Below are positions 15,284 through 29,199 of a stretch of DNA of 64,000 bases, piece after piece. The stretch's first letter is position 1. The number at the start of each line of letters is the position of its first letter. The notes beneath the pieces are model-generated. The model was not told the origin of the DNA, did not search any database, and was given only the letters and a program-made list of their open reading frames with translations. The position numbers were made by a program, and so were the translations under genes. The stretch covers positions 248,001 through 312,000 of the forward strand of contig JAGFBZ010000290.1 in assembly GCA_018398805.1 (NCBI GenBank), written 5' to 3'. This DNA comes from Hirundichthys speculiger. Its lineage: Eukaryota; Chordata; Actinopteri; Beloniformes; Exocoetidae.

Positions 15284-17255
15284 CATTTCCTGCGTCTATG
15301 AGCTGCAGCCAACCGGCCAAACTGTGATTGGCTGGTCACTGTGAGTGAGCAGAGGCGAGTGGACATTGACATGCAGTGGCGGACCTGTTGCCTAAAAGGC
15401 ACGCACGCTCACGTGCAAGTCCAATGCAAAGTTACTGGAACATAAATCCCCCGGGACATAAAAGCGTATTGTCCTGTGCAGGTCGTACCGAACGGTTCGG
15501 TATTTTACCGATATATATATAGATATTCACATATACATATGTGTTTATGTGTAAAAAAAAGAACAGTTATTTATGTTTAAAAAGTCAAAGTAAAGAAAAG
15601 GAAAAGGTTTTCAGACTTGAAAGTTAAAATGTAGTAATTCTTCTTCTTCTTTAAATAGTTATTTATAAGATGAAAATGAAACATAGTGGATGTTATCAGG
15701 GATCAGCAAATACCTTTAATATCTTTTAATGGTTTTTATTGCTTTGATCTCTCTGACTGCTTTTTCTGTGCCCACTCACTCTGAGGGAATTGTGGATTTT
15801 TCCTAATTTCCCTCACACTCCTCTTACCCTGCTTTCATAGATGGAGAAGGAGCATCTCTGCACTCCAGATATTGAGAGGGAGATCACCTGTCTTACCTGC
15901 CAACACAGTGTGTGATCACATCCAAGTCAGCAGACTAAAACAAAGCTCAATACCTTCAGAGATCTCTGCAGATTTCAACTATGCATCAAATCAATTCAGT
16001 TCAACTTCACTAAACTCCCTTGTTGAGGAATCGTTAGTTTATCACTCTTCTTTTTTTCTTCACAATTTTTGGGTATGTTATGTCTTTAATACGGTTATAA
16101 CAGTTTAAAAAGCCTATGAGGTTTATGTGCTGAAAGAATATTATGTAACATTTTGAATAAATCTAAGTGAATGTTTTCAGCTGGAGAAGACATGTAAACA
16201 AAGGACTCGTATGTAAGCTGAGCTTCACTTCATGTTTAAAGGTTAATTTCAATAATTGATGAGTCTCTGATAACATTTTTGATGGAATATTGGCTTATTT
16301 TTAAATCTAGTTCTTGCAGTCTTTCATCCCTATTGGCAAAAAAAAAACCAAAAAACCAACAACAACAACAACAACAAAAACTGCTTTAGCTCACAGGCTC
16401 TATATCACACATCAACACCAATGGCTATAAATTTAAAGAAGCTCACAGGGCTGCAGAAGACATCATGGCAGATGTAATTAAGAGACCCCAAGAAAGCAAT
16501 TATGGAAGAGAAAACAATAGAGGGATCAAGCAAGAAACTGAACAGATTCTTGGGTGGTGTTGTTAAAGTGACTTATACCTTCAGCACCTATAAAAGGAGC
16601 CACACTTCCTAAAAACTGCTGCTTTCTTTGCAACTTTCTGCCTAAAATCTCCAGTTGCAAAATGAGTCCCAACCAGGTGGTACACTTTAGATCCAAAAGT
16701 TTTTTTCTTCTACGAAAGTAGAATTCTCTCAGATTTAGAGCTAACTTGCTGAAGAAAATGAACATGCTGCTTTCTGGGGAAAAAAAAAAACAAAAAAAAA
16801 ATATTGAGAAGCCACAGAGAACCAGAAGAGCAAAGCTCTGAGGTGAAGAAGAAAAAAAAAAAATCACTGAACTGAGGTTATACCACTAAATTAGAAGGAA
16901 ATTACATTTGGGTTGAAGGTGTGTCTCTTTAGTCCATCTTTATAAAGACAAATGTAGTGTAATAGCCACTTCAACAACATTAAGATGTTACCCTGTTATG
17001 GCCAATCAGATATTATGAGTATTAAGAATCAGACTGGCAAGATCACCAATCTGATGTGACAGTGGTGATTTGTGAATTATTTTAGGGAGGGCTTGGTTTT
17101 AAGGTGTGTGTACTGGAGAGAAGAAAAGACAGGCGAGGGATCTGCAGGGTGCATTGATGCCTGACTCCGCATAAATTGTCACCGTTTCAAGCAACTCCGC
17201 ATTCTGCTGTTGCTCAAAACCCAGCACACCTCTTAATCCTCTCGCTCTCTTTCAG

Positions 17256-17288
17256 TCACACACACACACACACCCATACACACACACA
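17256..17288. repeat. CA microsatellite
   Basis: Alternating CA over about 33 bases with one CCAT interruption. Confidence 0.9.
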
Positions 17289-18768
17289 ATTATGAATTGA
17301 TAGTGTTTGTCCTTGAGGCATTGATCTATTTGGCTGAGTTAATGAACCTGCCGTACACTGTGATGGATTCTCCCGAGAAAGAAGCTTTGTTTTATACTTA
17401 TTAGGAGACAACAGAAACTTTTGAACTTTTTTCAGCCAGTGAAACTTAGACATGGATTTACAGAGACAGATGATTACTGAAAATATTGATTTCAAAATCA
17501 ATAGAAAAGATGGCGAGATGCATCAAATACAAATTTTAGCAACTGTTAGTAAAATATTGCTTCTGTTGCTGACGATGAAAGCGGAAACCCACAAGTATGA
17601 TCTCAACACTGTAACTACTTAGTGCAATGTTTGTCTGTGGAGGGACTAGAAGTGGGAAGAAGCATGAAAGACAATGTTCCTCTTTACCTGGTCCCATGTG
17701 AGAGAGCGAGCTGCCACCGCAGATCACACCAGTATCACTAGCAACGCTGTTGTCTGTCAACCGATTATCCAGCTCCAGATTGCTGTGTATAAGTGAATAC
17801 TGATAAGACATTTTTTGATCTGTTTTAATCAGCAGTGGCACCACAGTGAGAATCTGCCGTTCTTTATATGGCGATTTGGCACAAAAGAATGATGAGGTGC
17901 AAAAAAAAAAAAAACCAACAAAAAAACAAAAACAAAGTGACTGAAATAAAGTGATTTTGTGATGTGAAATGTTCAATGACCCAATGGGAAGTTACACTGA
18001 CAAATATTTGTTTTCCAGAAACCACATAATATTGACAATGTCAGCAGTGGTTGGTGAGAGAAATATTAGCCTTTTCCTAAACCTCACCAATCATTTTTGT
18101 CTCATAAACCTAACTGAAAAGCAGAAGAGATTCAACATGACTCCACTATTCCCCCAATCTCCAAATGCAGACTTGGCAGACTTTGTAGAACCTCCTATTT
18201 AAAACATTTCTAAAAATACTTAAATATCATTAACAGTTGACCTTTTCTGTTGTTAAGTTATGAAAGCATGAAAAAAAAAAACATAAATAAATAAAAGAAC
18301 AACGCACAGGTACAGGTATGGCGAGACTCTAGATAGAGTATTGGAGCAACAATATTTCTCACATGTGCACCTTCTGCAGAAAATGCATCGACTTGTGTTT
18401 AATTTGAACTATGTACAGATGAGAAAGACAAAAGTTCAAGTGCATGTTATTGATTTCCAAAGCAGAATTTGTTCCATTTGTTGCATTCTGGTACGCATGG
18501 GTGATCTTTAGGAGTGATGGCTTTGATTCCTCATGTGATGCATCAGCTTGAGTGTGCCCCCGTTGTGAGTAGAATTCAAGCATGTGTTGGTATGCAACAG
18601 GCAATTCTTTCTATAGGAGGTCATGTATCATCTATGATAGCCACCAGATTGCCTCCCCAACCCTCTATGTGAAAGATTAATGGAATGTCTTTCCTCCATT
18701 TCATTCAGTGTCTTTCTTTCTGTCTCTCTCTCTCTCTTTCATGCACATGTACACACACATATGGGCGC

Positions 18769-18921
18769 GCGCACACACACACGCACACACACACACATGC
18801 ACATGCACAGACACCACACACAAAGAGAGATTTAGGTACCAGTTTTTTTCATCTAATGTATCTGGATGGTCTCACCTGGCCCGTGTGTGTGTGCTTGCAT
18901 GTGTGTGTGTGTGTGTGTGTG
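18769..18921. repeat. CA and GT microsatellites facing each other
   Basis: An interrupted CA run at about 18769-18798 and a GT run at 18883-18921 are separated by about 85 bases, so they can pair as a hairpin. Confidence 0.85.
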
Positions 18922-21329
18922 ACAGAGACACAGAGAGAAAAAGAGGGAAGACATTCCATTAATTTATGTGTGGCTCCCTCACTCTCTCACTATTTTCACT
19001 TTATATGGACCAAAGGGGGATCAGGTCTTGTGAGTTAACAAACGGTTATCAATTACTCACTTACTATTGAAAAAAAGCCTTTGAACACCTTGAAATTGTT
19101 GAAATTGTCCACGCCTTCACATTTCTTCAGTTAGTGAAATTTGAAAGGAGGATATGTTTTATTAAGTGATAGTGCCAGGCATGTTGACAAATATTAAGTC
19201 GGTCAGTTGGGAGTGTGGCTGACGTTTTGGGAAAAGCGTGAAAGGCTGATTAGGTCAGACATACAGACAGAAAATTCTTTTGGCATCCCTTTTGCTTCCT
19301 CTAGACTTTTGTCTTTTAGTCTCTCCCTGCTACGAATGAATGTGTGAAATAACATTCATGGATTGAAAGAGACATCACAGTCGATGGGGGCAGATTGAAG
19401 AGCAGAAGGCAAACAGACGCCCTAGAAAAAGATCCCATTAATAGCTTGAAGATTAGATCAAGCAGGCATTTCTATAAATGATAACTCATAAACAATGTGT
19501 GTTATTCAGTGTGACAGGCTTCTGATCAGTGACCCTGAAACTAATCATTAATTACTCAGTAAGCCTCAGTGTCACACTGCAGTTTGTTGGTCATGCTATT
19601 AGCTTGAGCTGTAGCTAGCATTAACTATTCAACACACCCACAGCCATTTGGTCAATACTTACTCACATGATACTCACAAACACACACCGATATACAAACA
19701 CTCAAGAAGTACACAAGCGCCCTGAGGAAGTGGTAGACACACACAGACACACACGCAACCCCTTTTCAGCCCTCACACACAAGACTAAAAAGCTGTAATT
19801 TCAGATGTTTATTGACAAAGACATGTGCAATCCCTGTGAGATGTTCACCTGTGATCAGTTTATCACTGTCTCCTTCTCTTACAATCCGTCTTCCTCAGTG
19901 GAGGCAGTCTCCTTTTTGCCTACATTAATTCATTTGAAATTTTTCTCCATTTTAATCCATGTAATGCTACCTCGCTGTCCATCATTTTGATGTCAGGCTT
20001 TGTGTCGCGACCAGGCCAATCACCAACATTAGGAATCCAAAAGCCAGTGGGCTTAGAGATGACAGGTGGGTGGTGCAATTGTCTTATCAAGGTCACTTTG
20101 ACAATGTGTGTGAGGGTGTGTAAATATGCTCCTGTCTGCTGCCAGCAGTTACCATGAGCTTGAGTGGAAAAGTGCAGGAAACACAAGTAGGTTGTTTTTG
20201 CAAGAGAAGGAAAATTGGGGTTGTTCAGAGAAAGTAGTGAGGCAGTCCTTTGAATGCAAACGTGCCAACGGTTGTGCGCTGTAATTTCCCTCTATGAAAC
20301 TGTCAGTGATAATTAGAAATCAGACAGGTAGCTAGATAGACAGATAAAAAATGAGAATATATAAAGTGGGAGAGGTGAATAGGGCTGTGTGTTATACTGT
20401 GTCTCCCAGACTGCAGAGATGACTGCAGCACAGAGGGAGGGACCCACACTGAATACCAATGGACCTGATAGCAGCTCAATACACAGTCTCACACACCCAC
20501 ACCTAGAGAGTATATAGAGTAAAACAGCCACTGTAAAAGCACTGACCATTTGATTGACCAACGCTCATAAAGGTTATAAAACCACACATAATACAGGGGA
20601 GAGGAGATGTGTGTTTCAAAATGAAAAACGTAAATAAACCACAAATAGCCAACAAGGAAGAAAGAAATGCATTCAACCAGTTTGTGAAAAAAAAAAAAAT
20701 CTACTGTAGGGGCTGCCCCCCCCCCCCCTCCTTTATTCCCTTTTAATTTACCAGTAAATGTCAGCCTCGATACTCGCTGGCTGCAGACAACATAAGTGAT
20801 GGGACAGAGGGGAGGGAGCATAAACCTAAAAAAAAAAAGAAAGAAAAAAATTGGAGAAGAAAGTGAATTGCAGCAAGGAATGTCCATCAAGTGTAAAATG
20901 AGGGGGAAAAACTGAGCTTGGTAACATGCAGAGCAAATAAAGTAATTTAAGGACTCAACAGACTGAATAAAACAGTTATAAAAGAAAGTAGATGTGATGA
21001 GTTAATGTCTGGATGAACACTACTGTAGCGAATCATTTCACCACCAGTATTTTCTCTCCCGACTGTCCAAAAAACTAAAGAAAAATCATATATCATGTGA
21101 GCTGTTTATTTTTGTTCTTTAAGGAATTTATGCAAAAAGAGAAAAGCAAACAAGCTAACAGTTTTTGTAAAGGTCCAGGTATGACGGTAAAGAAGTTTTC
21201 TCTCAGAACTACATGAAATTGCACCAGTTTTATTGGTTTAAAGTAGCATCTCACATACAGGGAGTCCTATGCAGCATAACTGAACTGATCTGTTCAGTAA
21301 CAACACAGATTAGTTTATTGCATTTTTAT

Positions 21330-22416
21330 TAGGGCTGGGCAAGTTAACGCGTTATTGTCGCGTTAACGCATTAATTTGTTAACGCCGACATTTATTTTAT
21401 CACGCGTTACCGCATGCTTTTGTTTTGAAAAGTCTGTTAATGGCTGCTGCGGAACCGGAAGACAGGTAAATATGCGGTAAAGCTAAAACAGACATGGAGA
21501 ACGGTAAAAATCTGTGTACTTTACAGTTCAGGTAGCAACTCAGGTAGCAATATTAACAATTCTGTCAAAAAAAAAAATTCTGGACTGCAACAAAGCTATC
21601 GCATCATTCCTCCATGTTACATCAGATCTGCTCCCTGTGTTCACTGTCATGCTGTTCTCTTACTGGTTACTTCAGTGTGGCTCCATCTAGTGGCACAGAA
21701 GTCTAATGACAACAGAAAGTCCAGTCCTCGATTATAAAACAAATTCAGTTCTGTCGCCCATTTTTTAATTTCGTATTTTAAATCCCAGTTTAAAATTGAT
21801 ATATATATATATATAAAAAAAAATCAAAACAGGTCTTTTTTGTGTTAGATAAAAAAAAAAAAAATGAAAATGGAAAGAATGAATGATACATAGATTGGTA
21901 AAATGACTGAACTTTAACATGGACATTTTCATTTTAAAGTTCTCCCAGACTGAGAATTTGACAGAAACAAGGTTATTTGTAACAACTGCCAAGTTGAACT
22001 CCCCGTTAAAAGTTTCTGCTGTTTCCTCAGAAACTGCCTGTTTTAATGTTCTGATTGTGCTGAGCAACAATCATTTTGTTGGATTGTGTTTGTAGCCTTT
22101 TTTTTTTTTTTTTATAAAAACAGGATGACATTAATGCCTTGGCAGTGGTAATAAGCTTTATTTTATTTTACATTTTTTAAGATGAGATTTACACTAAATA
22201 TGTGTTACTGACAAGTGCTGATGTTAAAAGTGTTTGAACAACAATTGTTATGACACTTTAGTTCATAAGGCAGCAGAACACCTTCAATAAAAGTGCATTT
22301 TACACTACTTTTGAATTCATTATTTGATTTTGCGTATACAGTGCGATTAATCCTGATTAATCAAGGAAATAATGCGATTAATCGCGATTAAAAATTTTAA
22401 TTGTTGCCAAGCCCTA
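21330..22416 (+). mobile_element. Near-complete TAGGGCTGGGCAA-ended DNA element (1087 bp)
   Basis: Left end TAGGGCTGGGCAAGTTAACG, right end TTGTTGCCAAGCCCTA, which is the inverse of TAGGGCTTGGCAACAA. The left sub-terminal region repeats GTTAACGCG; the right one repeats GATTAATCG. The middle shares blocks with 10928-11700 in opposite orientation (CATCTAGTGGC, CGCATCATTCCTCCAT). No transposase is seen. Flanks do not give a clean duplication (TTGCATTTTTAT against TTGTTTTTAT), so the superfamily is uncertain, possibly hAT. Confidence 0.65.
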
Positions 22417-25400
22417 TTGTTTTTATATATAGTATATACTACTGGTACATTGAAAAACTGATGGCATTAACATACTGTGATATATTGCACATTAGCATAG
22501 GCATTTGATGTCCTGAAACAGCAATGAAAGCAAATGTTCAAAGTAAAGCTAAAGGACTGCAGCAGCAACTGCAGATATCTGTTATAAAATTAAATATTGG
22601 TGCAAGTCTATGACATTTCTGATGTCAGGTGTGACTGGAGTTAACATTGTGATTTTACCAGCAAGCAAAGGTGAATAAGAAAATGGTAGATTAAAGGAAA
22701 TGAATTGAAGAGAAATGATATGACATTATGATATGCATGACATATCTCCTTTTCAAATGTCATAATTTTTGCAGAGTAGGGTGTCACAGTGCTCATTTAT
22801 CACAAGAATTTACGCCATAAAGCCAAGCTGGCATTTTTATTTCTCTCTTTCATCAGTGAATCATATGACTAATTCTTTCCCTATTATTTCTAATATATCT
22901 ACTTCTTCTGACATAATTTGACGTTCAAGTCAGAAGCCCACTGACGGCAGTGCAATTTGGATTCTTCAAGTGCATTAATAAAAAAAAAAACTAAATGATA
23001 AGGGAGATAAGGGAGAGGCCACTTAAGCACCTCAGTAAAGTTTCATCAATTCCTGCCATATAGAGATAATCTCACGAGCAGAGAGATTTGAAGTGCCATT
23101 CCCATATTTCAACTTTTCAGTTGCCATGATCAGCAGCTACAGGCCAGTCAGTATTTGGCAAGGAAGTGAAAAGGGCGTGGTTATGATTTTGGTGCAATAT
23201 TATACTGTATAGAAATAGAAAACAAAGATTTTATACAGTTAGTGAGAATATGAACTGTCATTGTAAAAACATTATCATCACTTAAACCCCCCAAAACTGA
23301 CACAAATACGAGACGAAATCTTGCTACTGTAGTTTGAGTGGGCCTGGTCTTTTGGAAACAGATGGGCAAACTGCACATTCAGAGAAAGCACAAAACTTTA
23401 TCATTTAAATTCTGATCTACTGTAAGGCAGAAAAGGAAATTGTGATGCCACTACCACTGTGAAGTGTGTAGCAATTTCTACACGAGTCTCTTCATATTTT
23501 ACTTAGTCTATTCTTTGTTCAAACTTCAGCTCCTGAAGGTTAAGGTAGCAACTGACAACTCGAGCTAGATTCATACACACTCTCTTAAGGCAAATGACAG
23601 AGATACTACACTATATTTTATTGAAAAGACAATGCAAATGGTATGCACTTGTGAATATTAAACCATGTGAACCCAGTACACACCCAACATAACACCATGA
23701 CTCTTTTAATGAGCATGCTAGATAACTTGTATTTTAGAATGAGAATCCCCCTTTTTTTTTTTACTTCCACCTATTATCCTATTCTTCGAATGTCTTCAAC
23801 ATCCCATCAACTTGCTACTCATTAAGAGGTGTGCATCTCCAAAATTACCCCTCAGCTGTCAAGAAGTATGTTTGGTTGCCAAACATACCGGTACTTCTTG
23901 TCGTAAAGAGAGAAATCTTTTGCAGTTTGCACTGAAACCTGATGCCTCAAATAAAAAGTCAAGTAGATTAAAAGAAAAGAAGGTAAGGAAGAAAAACTGT
24001 GAAAGTGACAGATGTTTCATTGTAAGAATGTAATCTGGCATTTATGACCGCAGTAATCCGGGCCTATGCAGGAGTTGTGCTGTATTGGAAGTGACAGGGC
24101 CTAGTTATTTATATGACGAACACTAGCTTGATGTTAAGTATCACATTATCGCTATGACAGCTGTAGCTTATGCACAGGGCTTGTAAGTGACGGAGAGGTC
24201 TGCATGCGTACACTGGATTATTGTAAAACTGCACAGTGGGTATTTTTTTCTGCATGCATGTGCAAGAAAAGTCGGTACGTTAAGGGTCTCTGAATTCATG
24301 TATTCATCCTGTATGTTTGTGTGCCTGTAAATGCGTGCGTGTGTGTACCTGCGGCTGATGTGTGTTTTCCATTTTGTGTGCTGATGCTAGAATTGGCCTG
24401 TCAGTCACAGTGAAGTGGGGAGGAGAGAGAGACGACAGGTGTCGGGACTGTTAAAGAGATGGATGAAGAAGCAGAAAAGGAAGAAGAAGAAAGCAAAGTT
24501 TGTGCAACTAAAGAGAAAAACTTTTGTTCTTCCCCAAAATGAGAAATGCTAATGAGATTGCAGTGAAAGAATTGAAGCAAATCATCTGTTCATAGAAATA
24601 GGAGTAAAGTACTTATGGGGATCTTGTATCTTGTTTTAAGGCTGGTCAAGAATAAAAGTTTTAATTTTTTTTTAACAGAGTTATAAAGTTCATAAAAATA
24701 ATAATAGTCCTTAACATCTAGATTTTTGTACAAGAAACCTTGTGCTATAGAAGCACAGACAATGCGTACACTCAAAGCCCATGTCGAAAGCTTTTCCTCC
24801 ACACAAACGGGTAATTATAGAGAAATAATGAGTAGCAAATATATATCTGCACATCACACAGTTTCATCACCATCAGTGCAGACAATTTTACTAGCTGTTT
24901 AAGCTTTATGTGCCGAAGTAGAAATAGAAAAAAAAGTCCACAAAGTTTCATATAAAACAGAGCAAACTAGTGTCTTACTGTTTTTTTTCTAATCGTTTGT
25001 TTTTTTAAATAGTTTCACTTAATTGTGGTGCTACAACTAGCAGCAGCTGTGGTCATGTAAGGGATGCTTGAAAGTCTTTTTTATTACAATTTCATAATCC
25101 TCTATTAATCATAACCTGGAAATTATATTGCAGCCTCATAAGAATACAAGTTTTCATGTTATTGCACATTATAGTTATAATATTAGTTACATTATAACTG
25201 CTGTCACGTCCAGGCTCGAAAACCAGTACCAAAAAGGGAGATGGGCAGATTGCCAACAAGCCAACAATGAATGATTTTATTTTAACCAAACATTAACGCA
25301 ACTAAAAACAAACAAGGAAAGCTATGGGATGTGGCAATTATTAGAGTCAGTGGGGAAGGTGAACATGTGTGGATGGAGTGAGCATGAAACAAGGCTAGGT

Positions 25401-27063
25401 GGGAGAGAAGAGCTCGACTTTGGGAAAGGTGGAGTTATACAGAGAAAGGTGTTCTAATCACTCCTAAACTCTGCCATGAACCCTTAGCATAGAAACAGAA
25501 CAAGCAGACTGTCACACTGCTTAAGCGCAGCTTTATTGAGAAAACAAATGTTAGAGTTTGTTCTGATTTTCTGGGGGCAGATGATTCATGCACTGCTTGG
25601 TTTCTAAGGGATCTTGAAAAAAAAAAACAGCCAACATACCATGTGCTATCTGTATCTGTGTCTGAAAGATCACAGAAACACTAAAGGAATATTGTAGAGC
25701 CTCCACAGTTTAAAGTGTGTCTGTGATCCTCTCGAGCTTGTCTAAGTACACATTGCTAATGTACAGTACATATTGCAGTTTGGAGAATATTTAAGATCCA
25801 GGATGAAAGTTAAAGAATAAAGGATTTGGGAGGCAGCACACACCCCCTAATTGAGCACCAGCAGAAATCTTTTTTTTCAACTTCAGCACCATGGACAGTG
25901 CCATGACAGTTAGGCCACTGAGATCACAAAGCCACAGCCAAGCTCATAGATTTGAACTGGCACAAACATAAATCAGAGAAAGGATCAATGAGTCAGACAC
26001 ATTAGATTAACATAATCAATTAAAATTTCCCTTTTTCTCTAGTTGCCGTCATGTTGGTAAAAAAAGACAAAAGACTTGAAGAGAAACAAGTAAAAAAAAA
26101 TGATAGTACTTACAGCAACTACTCATTAACAGAACTTTTTAATAAGAACATTTTAAGCAAGTGATATATAAGAATGGTTGAAAACTAACTGCAAACATCT
26201 ACACAAAACCTCTCAATTTATAGTTATAATCAATGGGGGAAACCTGAGTGCCGTAAAAATGTTATACACTAGGTGGCAGAACCATTGAAACCAGTCAGTA
26301 CTGCTGCATTTGGGGATTTTGCCTGTCATGTAAACTTCCAGTTTTAAAGTGACTATGTGAACTCCCACTGACTTGGAGGATGCCAAGGGTAAGGAGTCAT
26401 TGTAATTTTTTGCGTTAGGGTAAGGACGAAACTTAGAAGCATATCAACAAGCTGAACTTTACATGAAATTCCAGGCTATGTTCCTGCCAATTTGGCAGGG
26501 AACAGATCAAAGCTGACTGTGAAGTGATGTATGAACCTGCCTACTTTAATGGAACAACTGGAGGGAGCCATAAGAGAGAAAGACATGTGTCTGAATAGGC
26601 CCTGATGAAAGTGAGGTCTAGCCCCTTCACATGTAATAATTCATGGTAGTCAGGTTGCCCCTATTTTGTTGAGTATAATTGATTGTAGTAGTTACAATGC
26701 ATCATCCTGAGTGGATTTTTTTTTCCAGGAAGATTGTTGTGGCAAAATTAACTGATGTTCACTGAAATCTTACAAATTATCTTCTTTACTGGATTGTTCC
26801 AATGTGGTTCCATTACATTTACATTTTCTCATGTTGTATTTCACTTCCCGTCATGTTTTTAATTTGTGTCAGAAGCTTTTTGCTGTGATGCAGACCATTA
26901 CAGGAGATTCTTACTGCACACAGCAATAAAAAATTACAATGACTCTGAATTAAGAGACTAAATAACTGAGTGACAATAACTGTAACATTTAATTTCCCCT
27001 TGGGGATTAATAAACTATTAGTGAATTGAATTGGATTAAATTGAATTGAGCGGAACTGTTAGA

Positions 27064-27186
27064 GCCCGTTAATGGACTGGTGACTGGTCCAGGGTGTACC
27101 CCTTCACCCAAAGGGAGCTGGGATAGGCTCCAGCAAATCGCCATGACCCTGCATAGGACTAAACAGGATATTGGAGGGATGGATGG
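27064..27186 (+). repeat. LINE 3' tail (L2/Rex1-like)
   Basis: TGGTCCAGGGTGTACCCCTTC, then AGCTGGGATAGGCTCCAGC, then GACCCTGCATAGGACTAAAC and a short GGATGGATGG tail. This block order is the very common teleost LINE 3' end. The immediately upstream TTCCCCTTGGGGATTAATAA (about 26993-27012) is another common fish repeat tail. Confidence 0.65.
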
Positions 27187-27893
27187 AACTGTTAGATCTC
27201 TAAAGTTATAATTACATGTAGTGAGTAGCTGTATTTATAAAAACCTTGCTTTTATACAGAAGCAAGTATTCAGTCGGATGTTCTATTATTAAAAGAGGAA
27301 ATATGAAGTGCGACTCCTGCTGTTTTGTGGACAATTGTTAAAAATAATGTAGTGCTCAGTATAATTGTTTTATATTTTTTCTTAGAACTGAGCAGTAATT
27401 GCAGGATATTAGATGGTATGTGTCCAAAAAAAAATCGCAGATATTGCATTACTTTGCAAACATGAATTAAGGCTATTCCTCCTCTCTCTTTTTTTAAATC
27501 AGGAATTGTTTATGTAATGCAATGAAATATTCCAGCTCGAACTTTACTAATTAAATTTGGTGTGTTTTAGCTGTTAAATTTAGGTTAAATGCACTCATGG
27601 CAATGGCTTAAACCCAAACTTATAGAGTGCACATTGTTACATCAAGTTTATTAGTCTCTTAATGGTTTGCTTTTTTACAGTGATGGAGATGACAGAGGGG
27701 AGGGAAGGCAGGTTAACAAGGAAGATGCCTTTTTGTAGGAAGGCTGCAGGCATCCTCACACTTCAATTACCTGCTAATAGATCCTTTAAAATGAATGTCA
27801 TTAATTTCATTTCGTTGAGTCTCTAGAATCACACCTTTTATAAATGTTAGGTTAAAAGTATTGTAACTTAACCAGTGTTTGCTTTAATCATTT

Positions 27894-27932
27894 CACACAC
27901 ACACACACATGCACACACACACACACGCACAC
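27894..27932. repeat. CA microsatellite
   Basis: CA alternation over about 39 bases with TG and CG interruptions. Confidence 0.9.
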
Positions 27933-28615
27933 TATAATCATTATTCATATACGTATTCACAATTTTCCAGCTCACCATCTATTAATATTTTCTTTGTTAT
28001 GGTGTGAGGTGCTGCTCCTTCTCTCCTTATATTTGCTCTCTGAAGGTCTTGAAGATGCTGGTCATGAATATTTTACAAAACTGCATTCTCAGGTTATCAA
28101 TTATAAAATGCCATATTCTTATAAATATTCTAAAAATACACCTGGACCCTGCCTCTTCCTTGGTGCATTAAAAATTCATACACACCTAGCAAACTGTGAG
28201 ATATTCTACCACAACAGACCGATACGGACATGAGTGCGAGAGTGTGCAAGTGTTTTTTTTCTTTTTTCTTTTACTTTTAGGGTTTTGTGTTTGCATGTTT
28301 GAGCATGTTTAAGTATGTTTGTTTTCCTTCAAGCACATCTTCAGCATCTGTAGCACAGTGTCTTTGGCATATCAGACCAGCTGAAGCTGGGAAGTGCCAA
28401 GAGAGGTGATTCACAATGCCAACACTTTGAATCAGCAGACCCTATTACTACAACACTTCAACATTTCAGACAGTTCAGCAGACACTCATGCTTGCCCTCT
28501 GCCACACAAACATAGTTTATATGGCCTCCACAACATCTCTTGCTCTCTCAGTGCGAAGCATGTGAGCAAAAATGAGCCATGTTTGTCTCAAACACCCATC
28601 ATTTCCCCTTCTCAC

Positions 28616-28776
28616 CGTGGAGAGATATCACAGCCCTGTTGCATGAAGGCTCCCAGAGAGAACCACAGGGAGTTGAAGATGCCAAACTCATTGGGAGGCT
28701 GGTCAGTGGGGCCCTGCTCTGTGGCACCTTCCTCTGGTTCCTCTGCATGCCACTCATATGGACTAAAGCGACTCAC
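28616..28776 (-). CDS. gria4: gria4 exon: M1-M2 linker and pore loop (Q/R site)
   Basis: Encodes [17 protein letters not shown], then [15 protein letters not shown] and [20 protein letters not shown] plus PR (window residues 341-394). [17 protein letters not shown] is the re-entrant pore loop M2; the first Gln after Met is the Q/R position, encoded CAA, so the channel is calcium-permeable as expected for GluA4. The acceptor is TCTCAG and the donor GTGAGA. It starts in phase 0 and ends in phase 2. The linker is two codons longer than in mammalian GluA2. In mammals I recall this segment being in the same exon as M1; here it is separate, and the exon's first six bases, GTGAGT, equal the start of the upstream intron. 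Confidence 0.96.
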
Positions 28777-28892
28777 CTGAGACAAAAAAGAGAAAACGGG
28801 AGAGAGAGATAAAAATGTTATATGAAAATTTAGAGGACCATTAAGATAAAAGGAGCAGGGTAGTTACTTTGAAAAAAACATTACATAATACC

Positions 28893-29065
28893 AGTTCCAT
28901 GGAAATTGGGATGCTGTGTAACACATAAATAAAAACAGAATTAAATGATTTGCAAATCTCATAAACCCACATTTTATTCCCAGTACAATATAAAGGACAT
29001 GTCAGATGTTGAAATCTTACCATTTCATGGAAAATATTAGTTCATTTTGACTTTGATGGTAGCAA
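28893..29065 (-). repeat. Teleost DNA-transposon-like repeat fragment
   Basis: CCAGTTCCATGGAAATTGGG, then TAAATAAAAACAGAATTAAA and TGATTTGCAAATC resemble a widespread fish repeat whose ends read as ATTCCAATGAAGTTGGGA plus AATGATTTGCAAATC. Only one end is recognisable. Family not named with confidence. Confidence 0.4.
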
Positions 29066-29199
29066 CAGATGCTGCTTATGGGAAATTTATGGAAACATGA
29101 AAAAGAAAGCACATCCCTTTCTAGTCCAAAGGTTTTATGCACCAGAACATGATAAAATGAAAAAAAAAAAAAATCTGTTCATGCATATGTGGAAAATAT

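Larger units (their letters stand above)
12508..15510 (-). mobile_element. hAT-like transposon, internally deleted, split by a foldback insertion
   Basis: The outer end reads TAGGGGTGCAACAG, then, after the 12522-14350 insertion, TACAGGTGGCTCACGGTACG, CCGTACCTCGG and on. The other end reads GTACCGAACGGTTCGGTATT. Sequences of this type (GGGGTGCAAC ends, GGTACGG/CCGTACC sub-terminal blocks) are common teleost hAT ends as I remember them. A transposase remnant lies at 14884-15113 on the minus strand. Flanking TATATATA runs could be an 8 bp duplication but are too low in complexity to prove it. The minus-strand 5' end looks rearranged. Confidence 0.6.

Noticed and set aside
25203..25515. TGTCACGTCC ... 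GACTGTCAC block as a possible DNA transposon
   Set aside because: It resembles a fish repeat, but ends and target duplication could not be defined, so it is not listed as a feature.
28394..28812. Plus-strand frames of 128 and 77 codons
   Set aside because: They are antisense shadows of the pore-loop exon.
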